From Streptomyces mobaraensis (GTDB lineage: Bacteria; Actinomycetota; Actinomycetes; Streptomycetales; Streptomycetaceae): a stretch of 64,000 nucleotides of DNA. The notes beneath the pieces were generated by a model that was given only the letters and a program-made list of their open reading frames with translations, made no database searches and was not told where the DNA came from. Every line of letters starts with the position of its first letter. Positions within the stretch are counted from its first letter, which is position 1. This document shows positions 52,787 to 62,022 of this stretch, piece after piece. The position numbers and the translations under genes are program-made. The DNA is taken from positions 1,116,001 through 1,180,000 of the forward strand of contig NZ_CP083590.1 of NCBI RefSeq assembly GCF_020099395.1, in the 5' to 3' direction.

Positions 52787-53080
52787 ATGAGTACTCCATC
52801 GATACAGCGGCCGACGACCACCGCGTTCTACGTCCAGGCCGCCCTCTCGTTCGGACTGTCACTGGTGGCGCTGGCGGTCGGGATCGTGCGGCTGCCGGTC
52901 GGGGCCTGGGAGCGGGGGTTCCTGGGGCTGGGGCTGGTCTTCGTGGTGTCGTCGGCGTTCACGCTGGCCAAGTGCGTGCGGGACCGGCAGGAGGTGGACG
53001 AGATCACCAACCGGGTCGACAAGGCGCGGCTCGACAAGCTGCTCATCGAGCAGGACGCGTTCAAGGTGGAGGGGCTGTGA
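52787..53080 (+). CDS. YiaA/YiaB family inner membrane protein
   Basis: This is a 97-residue membrane protein with two hydrophobic helices (FYVQAALSFGLSLVALAVGI and GFLGLGLVFVVSSAFTLAK). A conserved VRDRQEVDEITNRVDKARLD tail follows, typical of YiaA/YiaB-type proteins in Streptomyces. It begins MSTPSIQRPTTTAFY; the ribosome-binding site is weak (CAGGGC). A short palindrome lies 35 bp upstream. Its function is unknown even in E. coli. Confidence 0.88.
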   Translation: MSTPSIQRPTTTAFYVQAALSFGLSLVALAVGIVRLPVGAWERGFLGLGLVFVVSSAFTLAKCVRDRQEVDEITNRVDKARLDKLLIEQDAFKVEGL

Positions 53081-53212
53081 TCGGCCCGCGGTGAGCCGCA
53101 GGGTCGGTGCTCAACCTCTGGGGTGTTGACCCCGGCCCCCGCACCGTGAACGATGATCCGATCGAGATCTTCCTCTCGCGCCCCGCGCAACTCCCGTACC
53201 CCAGGAGGACAG

Positions 53213-56200
53213 TTGGACGTCCAGGGCCCCTCGGGCACTCGCCTCTCTCCCCTCTCCCGGCGCAGATTCCTCCAGGCCACCGCGGGCACCGCGGCGGTGG
53301 CCGGGATGGCCGGGGCGGTCGGGGTGGTTCCGACGCCGGCGGAGGCGGCACCGGCCGCCACAGCCGGAGCGGCGGGCTCCGGGGCGCCCGTGCTGTCCTT
53401 CACCGCCACCACCAACGGCTCGGCGTCGCTCTTCGGTGACCGCGTCGTGGCCGAGGTGCAGAACGTCCTGTGGTCGCTGCCCCGCAAGGGCGGGGACGCG
53501 GTGGCGATCACGCCGCCCGACCTGGAGCCGACACGGCCCGTGCACTCACCGGACGGCCGGCTGCTCGCCGTCTGCGCGTACCGGGGCGGCGGTTTCCACA
53601 TCTGGACCCTCCGCCCCGACGGGACGGGGCTGCGGCAGCTCACCGACGGACCCTGGGACGACCGGGGCCCGTCCTGGTCCCCCGACGGCACCCGGATCGC
53701 GTTCGCCTCCGAGCGCCAGGGCGATCCGGTGGCCGGCAGCCCGTACCGGATCTGGACGGTGGACGTCCGGACCGGCGCGCTGACCCGGGTGACCGGGCTC
53801 AAGGACCAGGACGGGCCGCTCCAGGACGGCGCGTGGGAGGACTTCGACCCGGTCTGGTCGCCGGACGGCAAGCGGCTGCTGTTCGTCCGCGGCCAGGCGA
53901 CGAAGGACGCGCTGGTGTCCCGGACGGTGGCGTCGGTGCCCGCCGACGGCCGCGGCCCGGTCCGCGTCGAGCACACCGAGACGGCGAAGGCGCAGGTCAT
54001 GACGCCCGCCGTGAGCCCGGGCGGGCGGCTGGCGTATCTGCGGACGACCGCCGCCCCCACCGCGTCCTGCGCCCTGGTCGTCGACGGCGCGGCCGTGGCC
54101 GTCGACGGCGACGTGGAGCCGGTGCCGCCGCGGTGGATCTCGCGCGACGAGCTGCTGCTGACCGTCGAGGGGCAGTTCCGGGTCGTCCGCGTCACGCCCT
54201 CCGGCGGGGGGAAGGAGCCGGGAGCGTCGACCGTCGCCACCGTCCCGTTCGCCGCGAAGCTGCCGGTCGACCGGCCGCGCTACCGCGTCAAGCGGTACGA
54301 CGTCGAGGTCGGCGGCGTGGGCCGGGTACGGGCGGTGCACCTGCCCGCGCTGTCCCCGGACGGCCGCCGGGTCGCGTTCGCCGCGTTGAACGCGCTCTGG
54401 GTCGCCGACGTCGACGGCGGCGCGGCGCCCCGGCGCGTGGTCCGCGCCGACGCCACCCGCTACCTCCTCGGCCCGTCCTGGACGGCCGACGGCAAGTCGC
54501 TGGTCTACGCCGACGACCGCTCCGGGCTGCTCGCCGTCCGCCGGCACGACCTCGACTCCGGCGAGGACGCCGAGCTGGCCGGCGGCGGCCGGGTGAGCCC
54601 GGCGCTCTCCCCCGACGGCAAGCGGCTGGCCTGCCTCGACCTCTCCGGCAACCTCCTGGTCCGCGACCTCGCCGCCGGCACCGACCGGGTGCTGGCCGCG
54701 CCGATGGGCGGCGGCGGGCTGCCGGGCCGGCCGAGCTGGTCGCCCGACGGCCGGTACGTCGCGTACTGCGACCGCAACCGGCTGAACCAGCGCTTCCGCG
54801 AGGGCTACAACCTCATCCGCGTCATCGACACGTCCGACGGCACATCGCGGCTGCACGCCCTGGCCCCGCACGCCTCGATCGCCGACCGCTACGACTCCGG
54901 CCCGGTGTGGTCGCCGGACGGCCGCCACATGGCCGTGATCAGCGAGTCCGCGCTGTGGCTGCTGCCGGTGAAGCCCGACGGCACCCCGGCGGGCGCGCCC
55001 CGCCGGCTCACCGACGAGGCGGCCGACCATCCGTCCTGGTCGGCGGACTCCCGCCGGATCCTCTACCTGTCGGCCGGGAAGCTGCGGCTGCTCGACGTCG
55101 GCACGAAAGAAGCGCGGACCGTCCCCATCCGGCTCGACTACCGCCGCCCGACCCCCGTCGACACGGTCGTCCACGCCGGCCGGTTCTGGGACGGCACCGG
55201 GAACACCGTCCGGGAGGACGTCGACGTCCTCGTCCGCGACGGCCGGGTGCACTCCGTCGAGCCGCACCGGGCGGGACGCGCCGCGCGGCGCCGGGTGGAC
55301 GCGTCCCGGCGCACGGTGCTCCCCGGCCTGTGGGACGCGCACACCCACCCCTGGCAGATCACCTACGGCGGCCGGCAGACCGCCCTCCAGTTCGCGTACG
55401 GGATCACCACAGCCGTCTCGCTCGGCGGCGCCTCGTACGAGCAGGCCCGGATCCGCGAGGCCGTGAACGCCGGCGACCTCGCCGGGCCGCGCCTGCTGAC
55501 CTGCGGCGAGCTGCTGGACGGCAGCCGGGTCGCGTACAGCATGGGCCGGGCGCACCGCACCCGCGAGGGCCTGCGCCGGTCACTGTCCCGGGCCGCGGCC
55601 CTCGACTGGGACTTCGTGAAGACGTACGTCCGCGCGCCCGGCTGGGTGATCGAGGAGGCGGCCCGGCACGCCCACGACGTGCTGGGGGTGCGCACCGGTT
55701 CGCACCTCTGCACCCCGGGCGTCCAGCTCGGCCAGGACCTGACGACCCATCTGCAGGCCACGCAGCGACTGGAGTTCGGGCACGCCACGTCGGCGAGCGG
55801 CCGGGCCTACGAGGACGTGCGGGAGATCTACACCCGGACGGACTTCCACATGATCGCGACCATTTTCACCTCGACCCCGCTCATCGGCGACCAGCCGGGC
55901 CTCGCCGAGGACCCGCGGGTGACGCGGCTGATGCCGCCGTGGGACGTGGACCTCGTCCGCAAGACCGCCGCCGAACGGCCGACCGGCGACCAACTGGCCA
56001 CGCTCCGCACCGAGGTGGACGTCTACCGGCGCGTCCTCGCCGGCGGCGGCCTCGTCGCCCTCGGCACCGACGCCCCGCTGGTCCCCGTGGGCCTCTCCCT
56101 GCACATGGGCCTGCGCGCCCTGCACCGCCACGGCCTCTCCCCCGCCGAGACGCTGCGCACGGCGACGGCGATCCCGGCCCGGGTGTTCGGCGCGGAACGC

Positions 56201-56455
56201 GACCTCGGCACCCTGGAGTCCGGCAAGCTCGCCGACATGACGATCGTCGACGGCGACCCGTTCACCGACTTCGACTCGCTGGTACGGACGGAGTCCGTGC
56301 TCCGCGGCGGCCTCCCCTTCGAGCAGCGGAAGCTCCTCGACGCCTACGCCGGCGACGCGGCCCCGGCGGCCCGGCACGGCAGCTCGACGCACGGCGACTG
56401 GCTGGAGGTGGGACGGCTGCTGCGGCGCGACTCGTGCTGCGACCCGGGGCACTGA
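53213..56455 (+). CDS. Tat-exported TolB-like propeller plus amidohydrolase protein
   Basis: This is a 1,080-residue exported enzyme. LSRRRFLQATAGTAAVAGMA is a clear twin-arginine leader. WD40-like/TolB repeats follow through residue about 650 (HSPDGRLLAV, PSWSPDGTRIAFASE and similar). The C-terminal 400 residues are a metal-dependent amidohydrolase: GLWDAHTHPWQ (HxH), WDFVKTYVR (bridging Lys), RTGSHLCTPG (His), LEFGHATSAS (His) and GTDAPLVP (Asp). The start is TTG at 53213 with AGGAGG four bases upstream; an ATG at 53153 lacks a signal. Such fusions may hydrolyse cyclic amides or peptides outside the cell. The substrate is unknown. Confidence 0.87.
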   Translation: MDVQGPSGTRLSPLSRRRFLQATAGTAAVAGMAGAVGVVPTPAEAAPAATAGAAGSGAPVLSFTATTNGSASLFGDRVVAEVQNVLWSLPRKGGDAVAITPPDLEPTRPVHSPDGRLLAVCAYRGGGFHIWTLRPDGTGLRQLTDGPWDDRGPSWSPDGTRIAFASERQGDPVAGSPYRIWTVDVRTGALTRVTGLKDQDGPLQDGAWEDFDPVWSPDGKRLLFVRGQATKDALVSRTVASVPADGRGPVRVEHTETAKAQVMTPAVSPGGRLAYLRTTAAPTASCALVVDGAAVAVDGDVEPVPPRWISRDELLLTVEGQFRVVRVTPSGGGKEPGASTVATVPFAAKLPVDRPRYRVKRYDVEVGGVGRVRAVHLPALSPDGRRVAFAALNALWVADVDGGAAPRRVVRADATRYLLGPSWTADGKSLVYADDRSGLLAVRRHDLDSGEDAELAGGGRVSPALSPDGKRLACLDLSGNLLVRDLAAGTDRVLAAPMGGGGLPGRPSWSPDGRYVAYCDRNRLNQRFREGYNLIRVIDTSDGTSRLHALAPHASIADRYDSGPVWSPDGRHMAVISESALWLLPVKPDGTPAGAPRRLTDEAADHPSWSADSRRILYLSAGKLRLLDVGTKEARTVPIRLDYRRPTPVDTVVHAGRFWDGTGNTVREDVDVLVRDGRVHSVEPHRAGRAARRRVDASRRTVLPGLWDAHTHPWQITYGGRQTALQFAYGITTAVSLGGASYEQARIREAVNAGDLAGPRLLTCGELLDGSRVAYSMGRAHRTREGLRRSLSRAAALDWDFVKTYVRAPGWVIEEAARHAHDVLGVRTGSHLCTPGVQLGQDLTTHLQATQRLEFGHATSASGRAYEDVREIYTRTDFHMIATIFTSTPLIGDQPGLAEDPRVTRLMPPWDVDLVRKTAAERPTGDQLATLRTEVDVYRRVLAGGGLVALGTDAPLVPVGLSLHMGLRALHRHGLSPAETLRTATAIPARVFGAERDLGTLESGKLADMTIVDGDPFTDFDSLVRTESVLRGGLPFEQRKLLDAYAGDAAPAARHGSSTHGDWLEVGRLLRRDSCCDPGH

Positions 56456-56493
56456 GCGCCGGCCCACGCCGCGCGGCGGTTCGAACGCCCGGC

Positions 56494-56561
56494 GCGACGG
56501 CCGGGGCGACGGCCGAGGCGACGGCCGAGGCGACGGCCGAGGTAGCGGCCGAGGTAGCGGC
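56494..56561 (+). repeat. Tandem 12-bp minisatellite
   Basis: Six copies of a 12-bp unit (GCGACGGCCGAG with GTAGCGGCCGAG variants) run head to tail in the gap between the amidohydrolase and the secreted protein gene. The last copy is incomplete. This looks like a slippage product, with no sign of spacers, so it is not a CRISPR. Confidence 0.8.
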
Positions 56562-56640
56562 AATTGGCCTGATATGCGGTGTCGTTGGGGACGGACGGGC
56601 CATAGGTTCGCCGGGTATTCCCGATTTCCGGAGGTGCATC

Positions 56641-57084
56641 ATGAGACGGCACATCCTCACCGGCGCGCTCGCCGCCGCCTGCCTGCTCGTCCCCTTCCAG
56701 GCCCACGCCGCGGCTCCGGCCGCGCCGGCCGCGCAGTCGGCGGCCACCGTGTGGGACAAGTGCGAGGCCGCGCTCGACTCACCGCACGAGTCCCACACCA
56801 ACCCGGACGTCATCAACGTCCACGCGGACCTCAAGGGCTGCAAACAGAAGATGCCGGAGTACTCGATATCCGTCACCCTCTACAAGGAAGGCACCCAGGT
56901 CGCGCACGACAGCGGCTCGGGCAAGAACAAGTTCAAGGCACGGGTCGTGGCCAACTGGCCTCCGCCGAAGGGGGAATGTCACTCCTACTCGGCAAAGGCC
57001 ACCTTCACGATCAAGGCCGAAGGGAAGACGCACAGCGCCTCCCTGGAGAACCACAGCCAGGGCAAGATCTGCATCAAGAAGTAG
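56641..57084 (+). CDS. Small secreted protein of unknown function
   Basis: This 147-residue protein has a Sec signal peptide (MRRHILTGALAAACLLVPFQ, cleavage near AHA-AAP). The mature domain has four Cys (DKCEAALDS, GCKQKMPEYS, KGECHSYSAK, KICIKK) that could form two disulfides. It shows beta strands ending TFTIKAEGKTHSASLENHSQ. GGAGG lies seven bases before the ATG. No family is recognised. It stands alone. Confidence 0.78.
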   Translation: MRRHILTGALAAACLLVPFQAHAAAPAAPAAQSAATVWDKCEAALDSPHESHTNPDVINVHADLKGCKQKMPEYSISVTLYKEGTQVAHDSGSGKNKFKARVVANWPPPKGECHSYSAKATFTIKAEGKTHSASLENHSQGKICIKK

Positions 57085-57157
57085 GCACGACCACGGCCGG
57101 TACGGTACGTGCCACCGTGCCTACCGGCCTCCACCGACCACCGGCGAGGCGAACGAC

Positions 57158-57778
57158 ATGACCGGGCACACCCTCTTCCTCGCGGTCACCGACCGGACCG
57201 ACCGGACCGACCGATCCAACCAGACCGGCCGATCCGACCGGACCAGCCGCCCCGCCCCGGCCTTCGCCCTCACCACGCTCGCCGTGGACACCGGACGGCT
57301 GGAGGAAGCCGAGCGGCGCGCGGCCGACGCGCTCACCGGCCTCGCCCCGGGCGCGGACTGGATCGGGCTGGCCCCGTCCGTACGACGCGAGGTCGTCGCC
57401 CGGGTCCGTGCGGTGCCGCACCACGCGGTCGACCACACCGAGCACGACCGCGACCCGGCCCGCTCCGCCTCTCCCCTGGCCGACTGCCTGCGCAGTCTCG
57501 CCGGCGGCGGCGCCCTCGCCGGGATCACCGCGCAGCCGTACACCGTCTACCTCACTGGTGGCCTCACCGGTGGTCTCACCACCGACGACGCCGCGTCGGC
57601 CCCCCTCCTCGCCGGCGCCCGCGCCGTCCACCCCGACGCCGAAGCCCGCTTCCCCGCCCTCGCCCGCCTCACCACCCTCCTCGCCACGGCCGCCGCGCCC
57701 TCGATCGACGCCGCGGTCACGGACGGGGAGGACCTGTACGACGCCTTCGACCGCTACACCCTCGGCGGCCTGGCGTGA
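57158..57778 (+). CDS. Hypothetical protein with a DR-T repeat near the N-terminus
   Basis: This 206-residue protein starts MTGHTLFLAVTDRTDRTDRS, and the Asp-Arg-Thr repeats come from a short DNA repeat near 57190-57240. The rest is Ala-rich and mostly helical (LEEAERRAADALTGLAPGAD). No Cys, signal peptide or recognised domain is seen. GAGG precedes the ATG at suitable spacing. Codon usage is typical of coding sequence. Function is unknown. Confidence 0.6.
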   Translation: MTGHTLFLAVTDRTDRTDRSNQTGRSDRTSRPAPAFALTTLAVDTGRLEEAERRAADALTGLAPGADWIGLAPSVRREVVARVRAVPHHAVDHTEHDRDPARSASPLADCLRSLAGGGALAGITAQPYTVYLTGGLTGGLTTDDAASAPLLAGARAVHPDAEARFPALARLTTLLATAAAPSIDAAVTDGEDLYDAFDRYTLGGLA

Positions 57779-57874
57779 GCGGAACGCGTCCCCGCCGGCA
57801 CGACCGGTTCCGTCGACCGCGCACCCGGCACGCCCTCCGGCCCTCGACAGGGGCTGGGAGGGGCGAGCGTCGCT

Positions 57875-58708
57875 TCACCCGGACCCGGCCCCCTGAAGCG
57901 CCCGGAGGAACCGACGGACCGCGGTCGCCGACTCCTCCGGTCTGCGCAGGTGTACCCAGTGGTCCGCGTCCAGTTCGACGAGGGTGGTGCGCGGGCGCCG
58001 GGCGGCCATCTCCCGGGCCTGGACGGTGGGCAGCACCGCGCTCGCCGTTCCGTGCAGGAGCAGCGCGGGGCAGTCGGAGCCCAACCACCGACTCCAGTGG
58101 TCCCCCAGCACCCGGGCGTCCGAGTCGACCATGTCCTCCGGATGGCATCCGAGCCGCCAGCCGTCACCGTACGGCCGCAGTCCGTTCTCCAGCAGCGGCG
58201 CCAACGTGCCGCAGGAAGCGAGGAGTTCCTCACGCGTCGGGGCGTGGTACGGCAGCTCCAGCAGGAAGGACAGCGGGACGGGCGTGACGACGGGCAGGGC
58301 CGCGGGCCCGTCGATGTTCACCAGTGCGCTGACCGCCCCGGGCCGGCTCGCGGCCAGGTGATAGCCGTTGACGGCGCCCAGGGAGTGCCCGAGGACGGGC
58401 AGCGGATGACGGTCGAGGCCCAGGTGGGCCAGCAGAAGGCGGAGGTCGTCGAGGTAGCCGTCGCGGTCGTACCGGCGCGCCCGGTCCGAGTCGCCGTGCC
58501 CCCGCTGGTCGGGCGCGATCACCCGCCATCCGTCGGCACCGAGCACGGCGGCGAGTTCCGCGAACTCGGCGCCCTCACCCAGGTGTCCGTGCAGCGCGAG
58601 CAGGGGCCGACCCCCCACGGGCGCGAAGTCGAGGTAGGAGAGGCGCCGGCCGTCGGGGGTGGTGAGGTGGGTGCGGACGGTTCGGCGGGGAGCGGGTCCG
58701 TTCGGCAT
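57875..58708 (-). CDS. Alpha/beta fold hydrolase
   Basis: This is a 277-residue cytoplasmic hydrolase. The oxyanion segment is LALHGHLGEG, the nucleophile elbow VLGHSLGAVNGYH has Ser, the acid lies in LLHGTASAVLPT or nearby, and the catalytic His is in LDADHWVHLRRPE. The order is that of lactonases, esterases and haloperoxidase-like enzymes. It is monocistronic, close to a zinc-ribbon protein gene on the same strand. The substrate is unknown. Confidence 0.86.
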   Translation of the reverse strand: MPNGPAPRRTVRTHLTTPDGRRLSYLDFAPVGGRPLLALHGHLGEGAEFAELAAVLGADGWRVIAPDQRGHGDSDRARRYDRDGYLDDLRLLLAHLGLDRHPLPVLGHSLGAVNGYHLAASRPGAVSALVNIDGPAALPVVTPVPLSFLLELPYHAPTREELLASCGTLAPLLENGLRPYGDGWRLGCHPEDMVDSDARVLGDHWSRWLGSDCPALLLHGTASAVLPTVQAREMAARRPRTTLVELDADHWVHLRRPEESATAVRRFLRALQGAGSG

Positions 58709-58750
58709 GGATTCACCGTAGTACCCGGGTTTCCCGGCCGGTTCCGTCCC

Positions 58751-59311
58751 TCAGAGGCCGCTTACGCCACACCGCCCGCACGCCGCGGGCGGTGAACCGC
58801 CGCCGGGCGAAGGCCCGTAACCGTCGCCCGCCTCCCCGCAGGCCCGGCACGTGGGCGGGCTCGTCCCGTCCGCCGGCGGGGTCCAGTGGATGACGCGCTC
58901 GATCACGACCGGCAGGGGTTCGGTCGGGTGGACGGTCCGGTCGGGGCAGTAGGCGATGTTGTTCCAGCCCCGCCGCCAGGTGCGCCAGCCGTGCGCGGCG
59001 CGCCAGGCGGCGCCGGTGGGGTCGTGGCGTCGTCCCCGCGCCTTCTCCGCCAGCCGGTCCGCCGCGCGGGCCCGGACGTGGGCGACCCAGAGGCGCCGGG
59101 CGGCGTGCAGTTCCTCGGCGGCGCGGATCAGGGCCGCGGGGTCGTGTTCGACGTTCCCCGGGATCCGCGCGCTCAGGGTGAGGTGGTGGTACGTGGCGTG
59201 GAAACCGTACGGCGCGAAGTGCACCAGACAGGAGCGCAGGTCGGAGCGGCGGATCCGGGCCGGGAGGCGCTCGTCGTGGACCCGCCGCAGGTGCAGGTTG
59301 AAACTGCTCAA
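58751..59311 (-). CDS. Hypothetical protein with a C-terminal zinc-ribbon-like motif
   Basis: This is a 186-residue protein. The first 130 residues are helical and strongly basic (FNLHLRRVHDERLPARIRRS, LWVAHVRARAADRLAEKARG). The end has two CxxC pairs, PTCRACGEAGDG and AACGRCGVSG, that could hold zinc. The start is TTG at 59311. It lies 15 bp after the MBL-fold gene on the same strand, so the two may be cotranscribed. No function can be assigned. Confidence 0.62.
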   Translation of the reverse strand: MSSFNLHLRRVHDERLPARIRRSDLRSCLVHFAPYGFHATYHHLTLSARIPGNVEHDPAALIRAAEELHAARRLWVAHVRARAADRLAEKARGRRHDPTGAAWRAAHGWRTWRRGWNNIAYCPDRTVHPTEPLPVVIERVIHWTPPADGTSPPTCRACGEAGDGYGPSPGGGSPPAACGRCGVSGL

Positions 59312-59326
59312 CCGGGGAGCCCCGCC

Positions 59327-60511
59327 TCAGCGTTCGGCCGCGAGGTCCAGGCGCGCCGCCGGGGCCGGGGCCCGGCCGGCGCCGCGTACCTGGGGGGCTT
59401 CCGCCGCGACGGCCTGCCACCAGGGGTCCGGCCGCAGTCCCGCCGCCGGTTCGAACGGCTGGCCGGGGCGGGGGACGGCGTAGCGGACGCCGGCGCGGCG
59501 GGCGGCGGTGACCGTACGTTCGGCGGGCTCGTCCCAGGGGTGCGGGGCGAGGTTGAAGGTGCCCCAGTGGATGGGGAGGAGGACGCCGCGCTCGGCGGGG
59601 GCGGACCCCTGGAGGTCGAGGTGGGCGCGCAGGCCCTCCTCCGGTTCCATGTGGATGTCCGGCCAGAACTCGCTGTACGCGCCGATCTGGATCATGGTGG
59701 CGTCGAACGGGCCGTAGCGCTCGCCGATGCCGGCGAAGCCGGGGAAGTAGCCGGTGTCACCGCTGTGGAACACGCGGTGCCGGGGGCCGGCGATGACCCA
59801 GGAGGCCCAGAGGGTGTGCTGGGTGTTGCGCAGCGCCCGTCCGCAGAAGTGGCGGGCGGGGGTGGCGGTGAGGGTGAGCTCGCCGACGAACGTCGTCTCG
59901 TGCCAGTCGAGTTCGGTGATCTGCCCCGCCGGGATACCCCAGTGCTCCAGGTGCGCGCCGACCCCGAGCGGTACGACGAACTCCGTGCCGGTCCGGGCCA
60001 GCGCGCGGACGGTGGGCATGTCCAGGTGGTCGTAGTGGTCGTGGGAGATGACCACGGCGTCCACCCGGCCGGTCTCGGCGAGCGGTATCGGCACCGGGTG
60101 CAGCCGGCGGGGGCCCGCGAAGGCGAACGGCGAGCAGCGTTCGGACCAGACGGGGTCGATCAGCACCCGGTGGCCGTCGATCTCGGTCAGCACGGCGGAG
60201 TGGCCCATCCAGGTGAGCCGCAGCCCCGACTCGGCGGGTTCCGCCAGGTCGGCGACGGTGGTCGGGTGCACGGGGATGGGGTGGGCGGGCGCGCGGCGGA
60301 CCCGCTCCTCTTTGCGGAAGTAGGTGGGCAGATAGCCCAGCATCGAGCGGGTGCTCGGGGTCCGCTCGGGGCCCGGGGGGTTGACGAAGACGCCGCCCGC
60401 GAAGTGCGGCGAGCGCAGGATGCGGGCCATCCGCTCCCCCGACGGGTCGGCGCCGAAGGCGGCCGGGCGGAGCGCGTCGAGGGGGTTTCTGGGGACGCGG
60501 AAGCCGGTCAC
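59327..60511 (-). CDS. MBL-fold metallohydrolase, NAPE-PLD/UlaG-like
   Basis: This 394-residue metallo-beta-lactamase-fold enzyme shows LTWMGHSAVLTEIDGHRVLI near residue 100, the metal motif VVISHDHYDHLDMPTV (HxHxDH), ATPARHFCGRALR (His), FHSGDTGYFPGF (Asp) and LPIHWGTFNLAPHPW (His). This is the layout of N-acylphosphatidylethanolamine phospholipase D-like and lactonase-type hydrolases. No signal peptide is seen. A zinc-ribbon gene follows closely. The substrate is unknown. Confidence 0.9.
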   Translation of the reverse strand: MTGFRVPRNPLDALRPAAFGADPSGERMARILRSPHFAGGVFVNPPGPERTPSTRSMLGYLPTYFRKEERVRRAPAHPIPVHPTTVADLAEPAESGLRLTWMGHSAVLTEIDGHRVLIDPVWSERCSPFAFAGPRRLHPVPIPLAETGRVDAVVISHDHYDHLDMPTVRALARTGTEFVVPLGVGAHLEHWGIPAGQITELDWHETTFVGELTLTATPARHFCGRALRNTQHTLWASWVIAGPRHRVFHSGDTGYFPGFAGIGERYGPFDATMIQIGAYSEFWPDIHMEPEEGLRAHLDLQGSAPAERGVLLPIHWGTFNLAPHPWDEPAERTVTAARRAGVRYAVPRPGQPFEPAAGLRPDPWWQAVAAEAPQVRGAGRAPAPAARLDLAAER

Positions 60512-60589
60512 GGCACCTCCAGGCGTGGGGAACGGTCCGTCTCATTATCGGACGGTCCTGCCCGCCCGCGCCATCGTTGATCGTTTTCC

Positions 60590-60800
60590 CGCCGGGGAAG
60601 CGCCGGGGCCGGGGGTCGGGCCGGGCCCGGGGTTCGAGCCGGGAGCGGAGGTCGGGCCGGGTCCGGAGAGGCGGGCCGACCCGGAAGTCAGGCCGGCTCC
60701 GGAGGCCAGGCCGACCCGGAACCCGGGCCGGGCCCGGGGGTCGGTCCGGGTCCGCAGGCCAGGCCGACCCGGAAGCCGGTCCCGGTCCCGAGGTCGAACC
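60590..60800. repeat. GC-rich degenerate repeat region
   Basis: A dense run of CCGGGCCGGG, GACCCGG and GGTCCGGG words lies between the MBL-fold gene and the aldo/keto reductase. It is imperfect and irregular, with many small inverted repeats that could form strong hairpins and terminate transcription. No gene is supported in it. Confidence 0.5.
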
Positions 60801-60810
60801 GACCCGGACC

Positions 60811-61815
60811 TCAGGCCGGAAGCGGGGCGGCCGCGGCGACCAGCCCGCTCTCGCGCAGTTCCGCCCAGAACGCGGCCGGGATGTCCTCGTTCAGCGCGGC
60901 CGTGTCCTCGGCGATGCGGCTGGGCCGGGTGGCGCCGGGGATGACGGCGGCGGCCGCCGGGTGGGCGAGGGAGAACTGCAGGGCGGCGGCCTTGATGCTC
61001 ACGCCGTGCCGCTCGGTGAGGGCCTTGAGCCTGCCGACGCGCTCGACGATCTCCGGCGGGGCCTGCTGGTACTCGAAGTGGGTGCCGCCGGCGAGGACGC
61101 CGGAGCTGTACGGACCGCCGACGACCATGTCGACGTTCCGCTCCTGGGCCATGGGGAGGAGGCGGCCCAGCGCGTGCGCGTGGTCGAGCAGGGTGTAGCG
61201 GCCGGCGAGCAGGAAGCCGTCGGGCCGGGGCTCGTCCAGGGCCAGGGTCAGCTCGATGGGCTCGGTGCGGTTGACGCCCAGGCCCCACGCCTTGATGACG
61301 CCCTCGTCGCGGAGCCGGTCCAGGACGCGGAAGGCCCCGGTGCGGGCCTCTTCGAACTTCCCGACCCACGCGTCGCCGTGGAAGTCCTGGGCGATGTCGT
61401 GCACCCAGACGATGTCGAGGCGGTCGACGCCCAGACGCTTGAGGCTGCCCTCGATCGAGCGCTCGGTGGCCTCGGCGGTCCACTCGTGGAGCACCTTGTT
61501 GGGGTTGCCGTGCTCGAAGAGGCCACCCTTCTCGCCGAAGTCGGGGGCGGCGGTCTCGTGCTCGTCGAGGATGACCCGGCCGACCTTCGTGGACAGCACG
61601 TAGGAGTCGCGGGGCTTGCCGGACAGCACCGTGCCCAGGCGCTCCTCGGCCAGTCCGGCGCCGTAGAAGGGGGCGGTGTCGTAGAAGCGGATGCCCTGGT
61701 CCCAGGCGGCCTCCACGGTGGCGAGGGCGTCCTCCTCGGGGATCGCGCGGAACATGTTGCCGAGGGGGGCGGTGCCGAAGCCGAGCCGGCCGGGAAGGAT
61801 TTCCTTGAGGGACAT
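60811..61815 (-). CDS. Aldo/keto reductase, L-fucose/D-threo-aldose dehydrogenase-like
   Basis: This 334-residue NAD(P)-dependent oxidoreductase has the catalytic tetrad: Asp and Tyr in FYDTAPFYGAGLAEERLG, Lys in STKVGR and His in VWVHDIAQDF. The start RLGFGTAPLGNMFRAIPEED and the C-terminal VIPGATRPSRIAEDTAALNE resemble D-threo-aldose 1-dehydrogenases and pyridoxal dehydrogenases. ATG at 61815 has AAAGG seven bases upstream. It may use L-fucose or similar sugars; specificity is not proven. It is monocistronic. Confidence 0.87.
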   Translation of the reverse strand: MSLKEILPGRLGFGTAPLGNMFRAIPEEDALATVEAAWDQGIRFYDTAPFYGAGLAEERLGTVLSGKPRDSYVLSTKVGRVILDEHETAAPDFGEKGGLFEHGNPNKVLHEWTAEATERSIEGSLKRLGVDRLDIVWVHDIAQDFHGDAWVGKFEEARTGAFRVLDRLRDEGVIKAWGLGVNRTEPIELTLALDEPRPDGFLLAGRYTLLDHAHALGRLLPMAQERNVDMVVGGPYSSGVLAGGTHFEYQQAPPEIVERVGRLKALTERHGVSIKAAALQFSLAHPAAAAVIPGATRPSRIAEDTAALNEDIPAAFWAELRESGLVAAAAPLPA

Positions 61816-62022
61816 GGTGGTGCCTTTTCGATCGGTGTCTGCGTTTCGCGACGGCGTTTCGCGACGGCCCCGGCGCGGGGAGACGCGTCGGGGCCGTGGC
61901 GGTGGAGTGCGCGGCGGGGCCGGGGTCACGGCGCGCACTCATTGCATGCGCCGCTTAGCTGCTCCGACAATAGTTGCAGACGCGGACTAATGCAAACGCC
62001 TGGCAACCCGTCGGTCCCCGCC

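Noticed and set aside
56494..56561. Possible CRISPR-like repeat
   Set aside because: Units are 12 bp, contiguous and without spacers, and no cas genes are present.
53470..57084. A long Arg/Pro/Gly-rich frame overlapping the amidohydrolase and the secreted protein
   Set aside because: It is the alternate frame of two genes with clear signals, metal motifs and ribosome-binding sites. Its own composition is unlike a protein.
60590..60800. Possible small proteins in the GC-rich repeat stretch
   Set aside because: Frames are made of repeated Pro/Gly/Arg words without start signals and read similarly on both strands.
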